Of a stretch of DNA of 6,021 nt, positions 1 through 6,021 are shown piece by piece. Made by a program: the position numbers and the translations under genes. The notes below the pieces were generated by a model. The model searched no databases and was not told the DNA's origin. It worked only from the letters and a program-made list of their open reading frames with translations. The DNA comes from Bacteroidales bacterium (GTDB lineage: Bacteria; Bacteroidota; Bacteroidia; Bacteroidales; UBA10428): NCBI GenBank assembly GCA_016935595.1, contig JAFGQQ010000060.1, positions 1 through 6,021 on the forward strand, read 5' to 3'. Position 1 is the first letter of the stretch; each line of letters opens with the position of its first letter.

Positions 1-408
1 GGGGTTACTTCAGGAATAACATATAAAAAATTTTTGAATGAAATGAAAGCCATGGAGGCAATTTTAAGTTTCAGAAAAGGTGGCATACAAGTTACAGCAA
101 TTCGCCAATATCATGAGCTAACATTATATAAATATTCAGATAATATTTATTTTATGAGGGGTTTTGGTGGGCACCTGGGCTTTTTTTATGATAAACCCAC
201 TACTTTTTTGAAATTCAGCTTTTTACAAAATAAAGAAAGAGTTTTTGCTCCTGTAATTGGAATAGACGCATATTTTGGTTTAGAGTATCGTGCCGATCAG
301 CTTCCTTTAGTATTTGGAGTAGATTATAAACCATTTATAGAGTTTTCATTGCTACCATTTAATATGAATATCTGGGATATGGCTTTGTATGTTAAATATA
401 TTTTTTAA
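1..408 (+). CDS. Outer-membrane beta-barrel family protein, 3' part (5' end outside window)
   Basis: The reading frame is open from base 1 (GVTSGITYKKFLNE...), so the ATG at 34 is an internal Met and not the start; 135 residues plus the TAA stop are visible. The fragment alternates hydrophobic and polar residues in short strands rich in Tyr and Phe, with glycine-rich turns such as RGFGGHLGFFYD, and ends in VKYIF with a C-terminal Phe. That ending is the usual outer-membrane insertion signature of beta-barrels. It resembles the small (about 160-190 residue) uncharacterised barrel proteins common in Bacteroidota, so only the signal peptide and first strand or two are likely missing. The next gene starts 27 bases downstream with no visible terminator between, so the two may be co-transcribed. 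The barrel class is fairly secure; no specific function can be assigned. Confidence 0.75.
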   Translation, partial: GVTSGITYKKFLNEMKAMEAILSFRKGGIQVTAIRQYHELTLYKYSDNIYFMRGFGGHLGFFYDKPTTFLKFSFLQNKERVFAPVIGIDAYFGLEYRADQLPLVFGVDYKPFIEFSLLPFNMNIWDMALYVKYIF

Positions 409-435
409 TCAGTAAATAATTAAAACTTAAATATT

Positions 436-1074
436 ATGAAAAAAATAGTTTATTTAATGGCTTTATTAATAAGCACAATATGTTATGCACAAGAATATGA
501 AGAAGAAGTGCATATGGATGAAGAAGAAAATGACGAAATTATGACGTTATTTAAGAGCAATACCAATGGTGGTTTTGGAGGTGTTAGTATTATTTATTCA
601 GAAATTAACGGACAAGACGGAATATTTTTAGGTGGCAGGGGAGGCTGGATAATTGGACACGGCTTGTCGATTGGTTTTGGCGGTTGCGGGTATTTTAACA
701 GTACTGATTTTGATACAGCAGGTATCCGTAATTCACTGGCAGGAGGACATGGAGGTATGTATATTGAACCTATTTTATTTCCCCGTTTTCCGGTTCATCT
801 CTGTTTACCTGTTTTTGTAGGTGCAGGAGGAATTTCATACATAGAGTATGATAATGATCGGCCATATAGTGATGATCCGGGAAATATTATTGAATCTGAC
901 GGTTATTTTATCGCAGAACCCGGTGTGGAATTGGAATTTAATATGTTAAAACATTTCAGAATGACTGCAGGCGTTTATTATACTTATACTTCAAAAATTC
1001 AATTAGATAATGTTAAGGGTGATCCACTCGATAATTTAAAATACGGTATTACATTTAAGTTTGGTAAATTTTAA
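436..1074 (+). CDS. Secreted glycine-rich protein, probable outer-membrane beta-barrel
   Basis: A 212-residue protein. It begins with a clear signal peptide: MKK, a hydrophobic core at residues 4-15, and a probable signal peptidase I site after CYA (residue 18). The Cys at 16 has no convincing lipobox, so it is not called a lipoprotein. The mature N-terminus is strikingly acidic: 10 of residues 19-34 are Asp or Glu. Residues 45-90 are a Gly-rich series of strands (GGFGGVS, GGRGGW, GFGGCGYF), followed by strand-like segments to the C-terminal GITFKFGKF, ending in Phe. This layout fits a small outer-membrane barrel, and the segment resembles an uncharacterised family I associate with Bacteroidota; no named function is known to me. 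The start is the first ATG with a signal peptide and has an A/T-rich leader without a Shine-Dalgarno sequence, as usual in this phylum. A hairpin 20 bases after the stop probably ends the transcript. Confidence 0.8.
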   Translation: MKKIVYLMALLISTICYAQEYEEEVHMDEEENDEIMTLFKSNTNGGFGGVSIIYSEINGQDGIFLGGRGGWIIGHGLSIGFGGCGYFNSTDFDTAGIRNSLAGGHGGMYIEPILFPRFPVHLCLPVFVGAGGISYIEYDNDRPYSDDPGNIIESDGYFIAEPGVELEFNMLKHFRMTAGVYYTYTSKIQLDNVKGDPLDNLKYGITFKFGKF

Positions 1075-1094
1075 CAATTTTTTCTCTACTCTTT

Positions 1095-1134
1095 TGAACA
1101 TGTCATAAGGTTGGCATGTTCATTTATTAATTTT
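1095..1134 (+). terminator. Probable intrinsic terminator after the 436-1074 gene
   Basis: An 11-bp stem pairs 1095-1105 with 1112-1122 (core GAACATG/CATGTTC, one T-G wobble at 1103/1114) around a six-base loop. It is followed by a T-rich but interrupted tail (TTTATTAATTTT). It sits 20 bases after a stop codon and 27 bases before the next start, where a terminator would separate the small barrel genes from the receptor transcript. The stem is only moderately GC-rich and the tail is not a pure T run, so partial read-through is plausible. The opposite strand has no T tract after the stem, which favours + strand action. Confidence 0.55.
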
Positions 1135-1148
1135 ATAAATAATTAAAA

Positions 1149-3575
1149 ATGAATTCAACGGTTTTGTTGAGGTTGATATTTATTGTCCTCATTTTAGTTA
1201 ACATTTTTTATATAAAGGCAACGCCTGATAACACTGATACTGAAAAAACCAGGTATACACTGAGCGGATTTATAAAAGATGAAAATGGGGAAGACCTTAT
1301 TGGTGCAACTGTTTATATAAAAAATATTAAAACCGGCACTGTTACAAACTTATATGGTTTTTATTCTGTTACTCTTCTGCCTGGCGAATATGAAATTATT
1401 TATTCATATGTAGGTTATGAAACGCAAATTAAAAAAATTAAACTCGATAAAAATCAAAAAATAAATATTAGTTTAATATTAGGCACCAGCGAAATTGAAT
1501 CGGTTGAAATTACTGCAGAAAGAAAGAATGAGAATGTGTCAAAGATTTCAATGAGCAATGTGAAACTAGAAATGAAAGCAGTAAAAAAGATACCAGCATT
1601 TCTTGGTGAAGTCGATATAATTAAATCCATTCAAATGTTACCGGGAGTTCAAACGGGCGGTGAAGGGAGTACAGGATTTTATGTTCGCGGAGGTAGCGTT
1701 GACCAGAATTTAATATTACTGGATGGCGCACCTGTTTATAATCCATCGCATTCGGGTGGTTTATTTTCAGTGTTTAATGGTGATGCTATTAATGATGCTG
1801 AATTAATTAAGGGCGGAATTCCTGCACAATACGGTGGACGTTTATCTTCGGTACTTGATGTAAGAATGAAAGAAGGTAATTTAAGCCAGTTTAAAGGAAG
1901 GGGAGGCATTGGATTAATATCAAGCCGTTTAACTTTGGAAGGGCCGATTGTTAAAGACCTGTCTGCCGGACAGGCAGGTAAAAGCTCATTTATTATTTCA
2001 GGTAGAAGAACTTATGCCGACCTGGTTTTACTGTTTACCAAAGATGAAATGGCTAAAAAGAGTGATTTATTTTTTTATGACCTGAATGCAAAGATTAATT
2101 ACAAAATAAACGATAATAACCGAATTTTCATTTCAGCTTATTCGGGGAAGGATGTAATGGATTTCGATACATTACTAACATCGTTTTATGGCAATAAAAC
2201 ATCAACCATCAGATGGAACCATATTTTCAATAATAAAATCTTTTCAAATTTTACACTTTTTGCTTCTGACTTTAGTTATGGTTTTGGTATGTCGATGGAT
2301 GCCCTGGCTTTCGACTGGATGGCTCATGTTGTGAATTATGGATTAAAGAATGATTATACTTTGTTTTTAAATCCTTATAATACAATAAAATTTGGTATTC
2401 AGTCAACATTTATCGATTTTAAACCTGGCGAAGCAAAGAACTTCGATAATAGTTTTTTTAATATTCCCAGCCTGCCTGATAATTATGCACTTGAGCATGG
2501 AATTTACTTGCAAAACGAACAAAAGGTCTCCGAATATTTATCCATTCAATATGGAATGCGATATTCCATTTTTCAAAATATTGGTAAAGCTACCATCTAT
2601 AATTTTTATAAAGAAATCAATCCTTTCGATTCTTCCAAAGTATATATTCCTTTGGATTCCACAATTTATAAAAGTGGTGAAATGTTTAACACTTATACGG
2701 GTTGGGAACCAAGGTTTGGGTTGAGGTTTAAAGTTAATGATCAGAATTCTGTAAAAATAAGCTATAATCGTACATATCAATATATCCACTTAGCATCGAA
2801 TACAGCTTCTGTTACGCCAATTGATATGTGGTTTCCAAGTAATCCAAATATTTTACCTCAGAAAGCCGATCAGATCGCAGTCGGATATTTCAGAAATTTT
2901 ATGGAAAACACTATAGAATTGTCAATTGAGGCTTACTATAAAAAAATATATGATGCTATTGATTTTAAGGATCATGCAGTTCTTTTCCTGAATAAATACT
3001 TTGATGGAGAAATCCGACCAGGTGAAGCTTACTCAAAAGGAATTGAATTTTTAGCAAAAAAAGAAACAGGACAGTTAACAGGATGGATTTCATATACCCT
3101 GTCGGAAACAAAAAGAAAAATTCCTGATGTAAATAGTGGGGAAGAATTTTATGCACCTTATGATAAAACACATGACATTGCAGTGATTTTATCTTATGAT
3201 TATAATGAAAGATTAAATTTTTCAACAAACTGGGTTTATTCAACTGCAATGCCCAGCACAGTTCCAGTAGGAAAAATGAAATACAATAATGAGCCTGTAC
3301 CGATTTGGTCAGATAAGAATTCAGTTAGAATACCCGGAACTGATTATCACAGACTTGACTTTTCTGTTACTTTTTATGGGAGGAAATATAAAAAGAATGG
3401 TGAACCTAAAAAATATAATGATAATTGGAATCTCTCAATTTATAATGTTTATTCAAGAAAAAATACATATTCGGTTAATTTTAAACAAAATCCTGATAAT
3501 ACAGATATTATTGAGGCTAAAAAACTTTATTTATTTAAGATTTTACCTTCAATAACATATAACTTTAATTTTTAA
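1149..3575 (+). CDS. TonB-dependent outer-membrane receptor with carboxypeptidase-regulatory-like domain
   Basis: An 808-residue protein of normal length for this class. It would form a 22-strand outer-membrane channel that imports a bound ligand using energy from TonB-ExbBD. Residues 1-24 are a signal peptide (hydrophobic 9-22, probable cleavage after IKA). Residues about 36-118 are a CarboxypepD_reg-like beta-sandwich (TLSGFIKDENGEDLIGATVYI..., GEYEIIYSYVGYET). The plug spans about 140-240, with IPAFLGEVDIIKSIQMLPGVQ, FYVRGG at 177-182, LLDGAPVYNPSH at 190-201 and GGIPAQYGGRLSSVLDV. The barrel occupies the rest and ends in TYNFNF. There is no STN signalling domain, so it is not an obvious sigma/anti-sigma transducer, and at about 800 residues with this plug it is not a typical SusC. 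The DUF4249 gene follows by five bases, a common pairing. Residues 271-277 (LSAGQAG) appear inserted by a GC-rich hairpin element. Ligand is unknown. Confidence 0.95.
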   Translation: MNSTVLLRLIFIVLILVNIFYIKATPDNTDTEKTRYTLSGFIKDENGEDLIGATVYIKNIKTGTVTNLYGFYSVTLLPGEYEIIYSYVGYETQIKKIKLDKNQKINISLILGTSEIESVEITAERKNENVSKISMSNVKLEMKAVKKIPAFLGEVDIIKSIQMLPGVQTGGEGSTGFYVRGGSVDQNLILLDGAPVYNPSHSGGLFSVFNGDAINDAELIKGGIPAQYGGRLSSVLDVRMKEGNLSQFKGRGGIGLISSRLTLEGPIVKDLSAGQAGKSSFIISGRRTYADLVLLFTKDEMAKKSDLFFYDLNAKINYKINDNNRIFISAYSGKDVMDFDTLLTSFYGNKTSTIRWNHIFNNKIFSNFTLFASDFSYGFGMSMDALAFDWMAHVVNYGLKNDYTLFLNPYNTIKFGIQSTFIDFKPGEAKNFDNSFFNIPSLPDNYALEHGIYLQNEQKVSEYLSIQYGMRYSIFQNIGKATIYNFYKEINPFDSSKVYIPLDSTIYKSGEMFNTYTGWEPRFGLRFKVNDQNSVKISYNRTYQYIHLASNTASVTPIDMWFPSNPNILPQKADQIAVGYFRNFMENTIELSIEAYYKKIYDAIDFKDHAVLFLNKYFDGEIRPGEAYSKGIEFLAKKETGQLTGWISYTLSETKRKIPDVNSGEEFYAPYDKTHDIAVILSYDYNERLNFSTNWVYSTAMPSTVPVGKMKYNNEPVPIWSDKNSVRIPGTDYHRLDFSVTFYGRKYKKNGEPKKYNDNWNLSIYNVYSRKNTYSVNFKQNPDNTDIIEAKKLYLFKILPSITYNFNF
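1957..1979. repeat. GC-rich hairpin inserted in frame within the receptor gene
   Basis: A 23-base near-palindrome with arms ACCTGTCTG and CAGGCAGGT, which pair over 9 bp with one T-G wobble, around the loop CCGGA. It has 15 G/C of 23 bases in a strongly AT-rich gene. It encodes residues 271-277 (LSAGQAG) between Asp270 and Lys278. Removing 21 bases (1959-1979) leaves VKDKSSF in frame, which is the short turn I would expect between the two barrel strands LTLEGPI and SSFIISGRRTY. That suggests a small dispersed palindromic element landing at a tolerant turn. Only one copy is visible in this window, so its repeat status is inferred from shape and composition. Confidence 0.5.
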
Positions 3576-3580
3576 GAAAA

Positions 3581-4471
3581 ATGAGAAATTTTTGGATAAT
3601 TTTATTAGCGATTATAATTGTTAGTTGTGAAGAAAACATTGAAGTTGATTTATTGGAAGATCAGTATAACCGTTTAATTGTTGAAGGTGAAATAACCAAT
3701 GAACCGGGTAAGGCGCATACAATTAAATTAACAAGATCTGTTAATTATTATGATACTTCAGATGCGCCAGTTGTAACAAATGCTATAGTTACAATTAATG
3801 ATGGCATAAATGAATATTTATTAAATGAAACAATTCCTGGAAATTATCAAACCGATCCAGACATTTTTACCGGAAAAGCAGGAAAGACTTATACATTAAA
3901 CATTACACTTGAAAATGGTGAGCGATATATAGCAAGCGAAACAATGAAACCTGTGGCAAGTATCGATTCAATAACCTACATTTATGAAAATAATATTTTT
4001 GAACCTGAAGTGTATTATTATAAGATAATTTATTACGGACCTGAGCCTAAAGGTTACGGCAATTTTTACCAGTGGAACCTGTATATTAACGAAGAGTTGT
4101 ATAACGATACATTAAGGGAAACAGCTATGGAAAGTGATTTATTTGTTGATGGTCAATACATTTTTGATTTTGAAATATACTGGCTTTCTGAAGAAGAATT
4201 ATCTCAGGAAGTAAATGAGATAAGATTTGAAGTTTTAAGTATTTCAGAAAAGTTTTTCCAGTTCAGGAACGAAATACTTCAGCAAACAGTTTGGAGAGGA
4301 GGACTTTTCGATACACCACCAACAAATATATCATCTACCAATATACTTCCTGTTAATCATAATAATGAAGCTTTTGGCTATTTCAAAGTATCGGCAGTTG
4401 ATTCGTATACATTTATTTTAGATAAAAATTTGAAAAAGGAAAGAAAACCTTTCAAATTCCCGGTTAATTAA
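3581..4471 (+). CDS. DUF4249 family surface lipoprotein, partner of the upstream TonB-dependent receptor
   Basis: A 296-residue protein with a lipoprotein signal peptide: hydrophobic residues 4-14 and the lipobox IVSC with the lipidated Cys at 16. The Cys is followed directly by acidic residues (EENIEVDLLED), which fits the charged export signals that send Bacteroidota lipoproteins to the cell surface. The segment NRLIVEGEITNEPGKAHTIKLTRS (about 27-50), then AIVTINDG, GNYQTD and GKTYTLNITLENGERYIASETM (to about 127) are the beta-sandwich signatures of DUF4249. The C-terminal region ends with FGYFKVSAVDSYTF and a short basic tail. The ATG is five bases after the receptor stop, so the two are almost certainly co-transcribed and translated together. 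By analogy with SusD it may capture substrate for, or cap, the receptor; that role is inferred. DUF4249 has no established biochemical function that I know of. Confidence 0.88.
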   Translation: MRNFWIILLAIIIVSCEENIEVDLLEDQYNRLIVEGEITNEPGKAHTIKLTRSVNYYDTSDAPVVTNAIVTINDGINEYLLNETIPGNYQTDPDIFTGKAGKTYTLNITLENGERYIASETMKPVASIDSITYIYENNIFEPEVYYYKIIYYGPEPKGYGNFYQWNLYINEELYNDTLRETAMESDLFVDGQYIFDFEIYWLSEEELSQEVNEIRFEVLSISEKFFQFRNEILQQTVWRGGLFDTPPTNISSTNILPVNHNNEAFGYFKVSAVDSYTFILDKNLKKERKPFKFPVN

Positions 4472-4548
4472 ATCAAAAGCTTTTCAAATCCAAAATCCAT
4501 AAAAAAAGGCGGTAGCTGTTATTTGTTAATTAATATAAACATTTTAAA

Positions 4549-4567
4549 TATCTGAAAATTTCAGATA
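4549..4567. promoter_or_regulatory. Perfect 19-base dyad, possible operator upstream of the DUF1846 gene
   Basis: TATCTGAAA, one central A, then TTTCAGATA: nine-base arms with perfect complementarity, 48 bases before the GTG start at 4616. No T run follows on the + strand, so it is a poor terminator. A weak Bacteroidota-type promoter match overlaps it: TTTG at 4522-4525, then 19 bases, then TAAATATC at 4545-4552 (consensus TAnnTTTG, with two of the six fixed positions wrong). If that promoter is real, the dyad would cover the -7 element and transcription start, a classic repressor position. The rest of this 144-base gap (4472-4615) is A/T-rich with no gene or clear terminator; AAAAGCTTTT at 4475-4484 is a short palindrome just after the DUF4249 stop. 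Confidence 0.35.
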
Positions 4568-4615
4568 CAAAAAAAAATAATTATATTGACGACACTTTTT
4601 AAATAAAAAAATTGT

Positions 4616-6021
4616 GTGAATAATCATATTGGTTTTGATAACGAAAAGTACTTAAAGGAACAAACTGCTGCAATTCTTGAGAGGGTTAACCGCTTTAATG
4701 ATAAATTATATCTCGAATTTGGCGGCAAAATATTATATGACTATCATGCAGCAAGGGTGCTTCCCGGTTTTGATCCCAACGTAAAAATGCGCTTATTACA
4801 AATACTGAAAGATAAGATTGACGTAATTTTATGTATTCATGCAGGAGATATCGAAAGAAAAAAAATAAGGGCCGATTTTGGTATTACATATGATGTAGAT
4901 GCTTTAAAATCCATAGATGATTTTAAGGAATGGGGAATAAATATTACAGCTGTTCTTATTACTCGTTACCAGGATCAACCTCCTGCTAAAGCTTTCAAGA
5001 ATAAACTCGAACTCAGTGGGGTTAAAGTATATACTCATTATTCTACAAAGGGTTATCCTACAGATGTTGATTTGATAGTTAGCGATGTAGGTTATGGAGC
5101 AAATGAATACATTGTAACTACTAAACCAATTGTTGTTGTGACGGGGCCTGGTCCTGGCAGTGGAAAGCTCGCTACTTGTCTTTGTAATCTTTATCATGAA
5201 TATAAAAATGGGATTAAAGCAGGCTATGCGAAATTCGAGACATTCCCAATTTGGGATTTGCCTATTGACCACAAGGTAAATATTGCATACGAAGCTGCAA
5301 CTGTTGATCTTAATGATGCTGTTTTAATTGATGAGCATCATTTGAAGACTTATAATATTGAAACTGTAAATTATAATCGCGATATTGAAGCATTTCCTTT
5401 ATTGAAAAGAATTATTGAAAAAATAACAGGAGAAGATTCCATGTATCAGTCTCCAACTGATATGGGGGTGAACCGTGCAAGTGCAGGTATTGTTGATGAT
5501 AATATAATTCAAGAAGCCTCGCATCAGGAAATAATACGACGATATTTCAGATGTGCAGTTGAATATGTTATGGGATTGGTAGATAAAGAAACACTTAATT
5601 GGGCTGAAAAAATTATGAGGAAAGTTAAAGCTAAGGTTGAAGACCGGAAGGTAGTTGTACCTTCAAGACTTGCCGCAAAAAAAGCCAAAAGTGATGGAAA
5701 AGGAAATGAAGGAATTTTTTGTGGAGCTGCCATAGAATTAAATGATGGAACAATTATTACAGGTAAAAACTCTCCTCTAATGCATGCTTCATCCAGCTTA
5801 GTATTAAATGCGACCAAGCACCTTGCCGGATTACCTGATAGCATACATTTATTACCTAAAAATATTATCGATTCAGTTGCATACCTTAAAAAAGATATTT
5901 TAAAAGGAAAAATGGTGAGCCTTGATTTGGAGGAAACTTTAATAGCCCTTGGTATAAGTGCTTTATCAAATCCTGCAGCACAAATGGCTTTGGAAAATTT
6001 AAAAAATTTAAAGAATTGTGA
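4616..6021 (+). CDS. DUF1846 (UPF0371) family protein, 3' end outside window
   Basis: 468 codons plus two bases are visible. The start is GTG 4616 ([16 protein letters not shown]): an in-frame TAA lies at 4604-4606, no ATG occurs before the conserved IGFDNEKY opening, and family members begin just before this motif. The leader is A-rich without a Shine-Dalgarno sequence. Family signatures run in order: YLEFGGK (32-38), [13 protein letters not shown] (42-54), a glycine-rich GPGPGSGK (177-184), [11 protein letters not shown] (203-213), [18 protein letters not shown] (279-286) and GKNSPLMH (383-390). No signal peptide or membrane segment is seen, so it is cytoplasmic. The loop resembles a Walker A motif (GxxxxGK) but has Leu where Ser/Thr is expected, so nucleotide binding is only a suggestion. 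The final bases 'ga' are the start of a codon, most likely Glu, since relatives continue about 35 residues past this Cys. Function of the family is not established. Confidence 0.93.
   Translation, partial: MNNHIGFDNEKYLKEQTAAILERVNRFNDKLYLEFGGKILYDYHAARVLPGFDPNVKMRLLQILKDKIDVILCIHAGDIERKKIRADFGITYDVDALKSIDDFKEWGINITAVLITRYQDQPPAKAFKNKLELSGVKVYTHYSTKGYPTDVDLIVSDVGYGANEYIVTTKPIVVVTGPGPGSGKLATCLCNLYHEYKNGIKAGYAKFETFPIWDLPIDHKVNIAYEAATVDLNDAVLIDEHHLKTYNIETVNYNRDIEAFPLLKRIIEKITGEDSMYQSPTDMGVNRASAGIVDDNIIQEASHQEIIRRYFRCAVEYVMGLVDKETLNWAEKIMRKVKAKVEDRKVVVPSRLAAKKAKSDGKGNEGIFCGAAIELNDGTIITGKNSPLMHASSSLVLNATKHLAGLPDSIHLLPKNIIDSVAYLKKDILKGKMVSLDLEETLIALGISALSNPAAQMALENLKNLKNC

Noticed and set aside
34..36. 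ATG at 34 as the start of the first gene
   Set aside because: The same frame is open to base 1 and encodes family-like sequence (GVTSGITYKKF) upstream, and the ATG version would have no signal peptide.
1953..1984. AAAG on both sides of the hairpin as a target-site duplication
   Set aside because: Counting AAAG as a duplication gives a 28-base insert that would break the reading frame; the short A-rich match is likely chance.
2551..2569. Seven-base inverted repeat (ATGGAAT/ATTCCAT) followed by T residues, resembling a terminator
   Set aside because: It lies within the receptor frame and encodes the barrel motif YGMRYSIF; the stem is short and AT-rich, so it is probably coincidental.
2392..2724. 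Open frame on the + strand inside the receptor gene
   Set aside because: It overlaps a well-supported barrel coding frame, has no recognisable domain and looks like a shadow frame. The same applies to 3289-3555.
2538..3249. Two open frames on the - strand (2538-2789 and 2965-3249)
   Set aside because: Both are antisense to the receptor's conserved barrel, with no domain, leader or context supporting expression.
4475..4484. AAAAGCTTTT after the DUF4249 stop as a terminator
   Set aside because: The dyad is only five bases per arm with no loop and has no T tract beyond the palindrome itself.
4904..5844. Two open frames on the - strand (4904-5272 and 5524-5844)
   Set aside because: They are antisense to the strongly conserved DUF1846 coding sequence and are shadows of its codon use.
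6019..6021. TGA at the right edge as a stop codon for the DUF1846 gene
   Set aside because: It is out of frame. The in-frame codon is TGT (6017-6019), followed by the incomplete 'ga', and family members continue past this point.

Overview
The window looks like Bacteroidota (Bacteroidetes) DNA. It is AT-rich, starts lack Shine-Dalgarno sequences and are preceded by A/T-rich leaders, and the gene content is typical: outer-membrane beta-barrel proteins ending in Phe, a TonB-dependent receptor with an N-terminal carboxypeptidase-regulatory-like domain, and a DUF4249-type surface lipoprotein. Genus or species cannot be fixed from the sequence alone. All real genes lie on the + strand.

Layout. Positions 1-408 hold the 3' end of a gene for a small outer-membrane barrel protein, cut by the window edge. 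After a 27-base gap comes a second secreted, probably outer-membrane, protein (436-1074). The 74-base gap that follows contains a strong hairpin (1095-1122) with a T-rich tail, a likely terminator. Then comes a two-gene unit: a TonB-dependent receptor (1149-3575) and, five bases after its stop, a DUF4249 lipoprotein (3581-4471). A 144-base non-coding gap contains a perfect 19-base dyad (4549-4567). The last gene is a DUF1846 (UPF0371) protein starting at GTG 4616. It runs off the right edge with roughly 35 residues missing.

How the genes fit together. The receptor and lipoprotein probably form one cell-surface uptake unit: a TonB-energised channel plus a surface-exposed partner, analogous to but not homologous with SusC/SusD. 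The substrate cannot be read from the sequence. The two small barrel proteins upstream belong to the same envelope theme but are probably a separate transcript. The DUF1846 protein is cytoplasmic, of unknown function, and probably unrelated to the envelope genes.

The most unusual feature is a GC-rich hairpin (1957-1979) inside the receptor gene. It looks like an in-frame 21-base insertion adding seven residues at a strand-turn-strand site, because removing it restores the turn sequence I would expect for the family. I found no evidence of a defence system, mobile element with a transposase, CRISPR array or RNA gene here. Apart from that insertion, the dyad and the functionally uncharacterised families, the region is ordinary.
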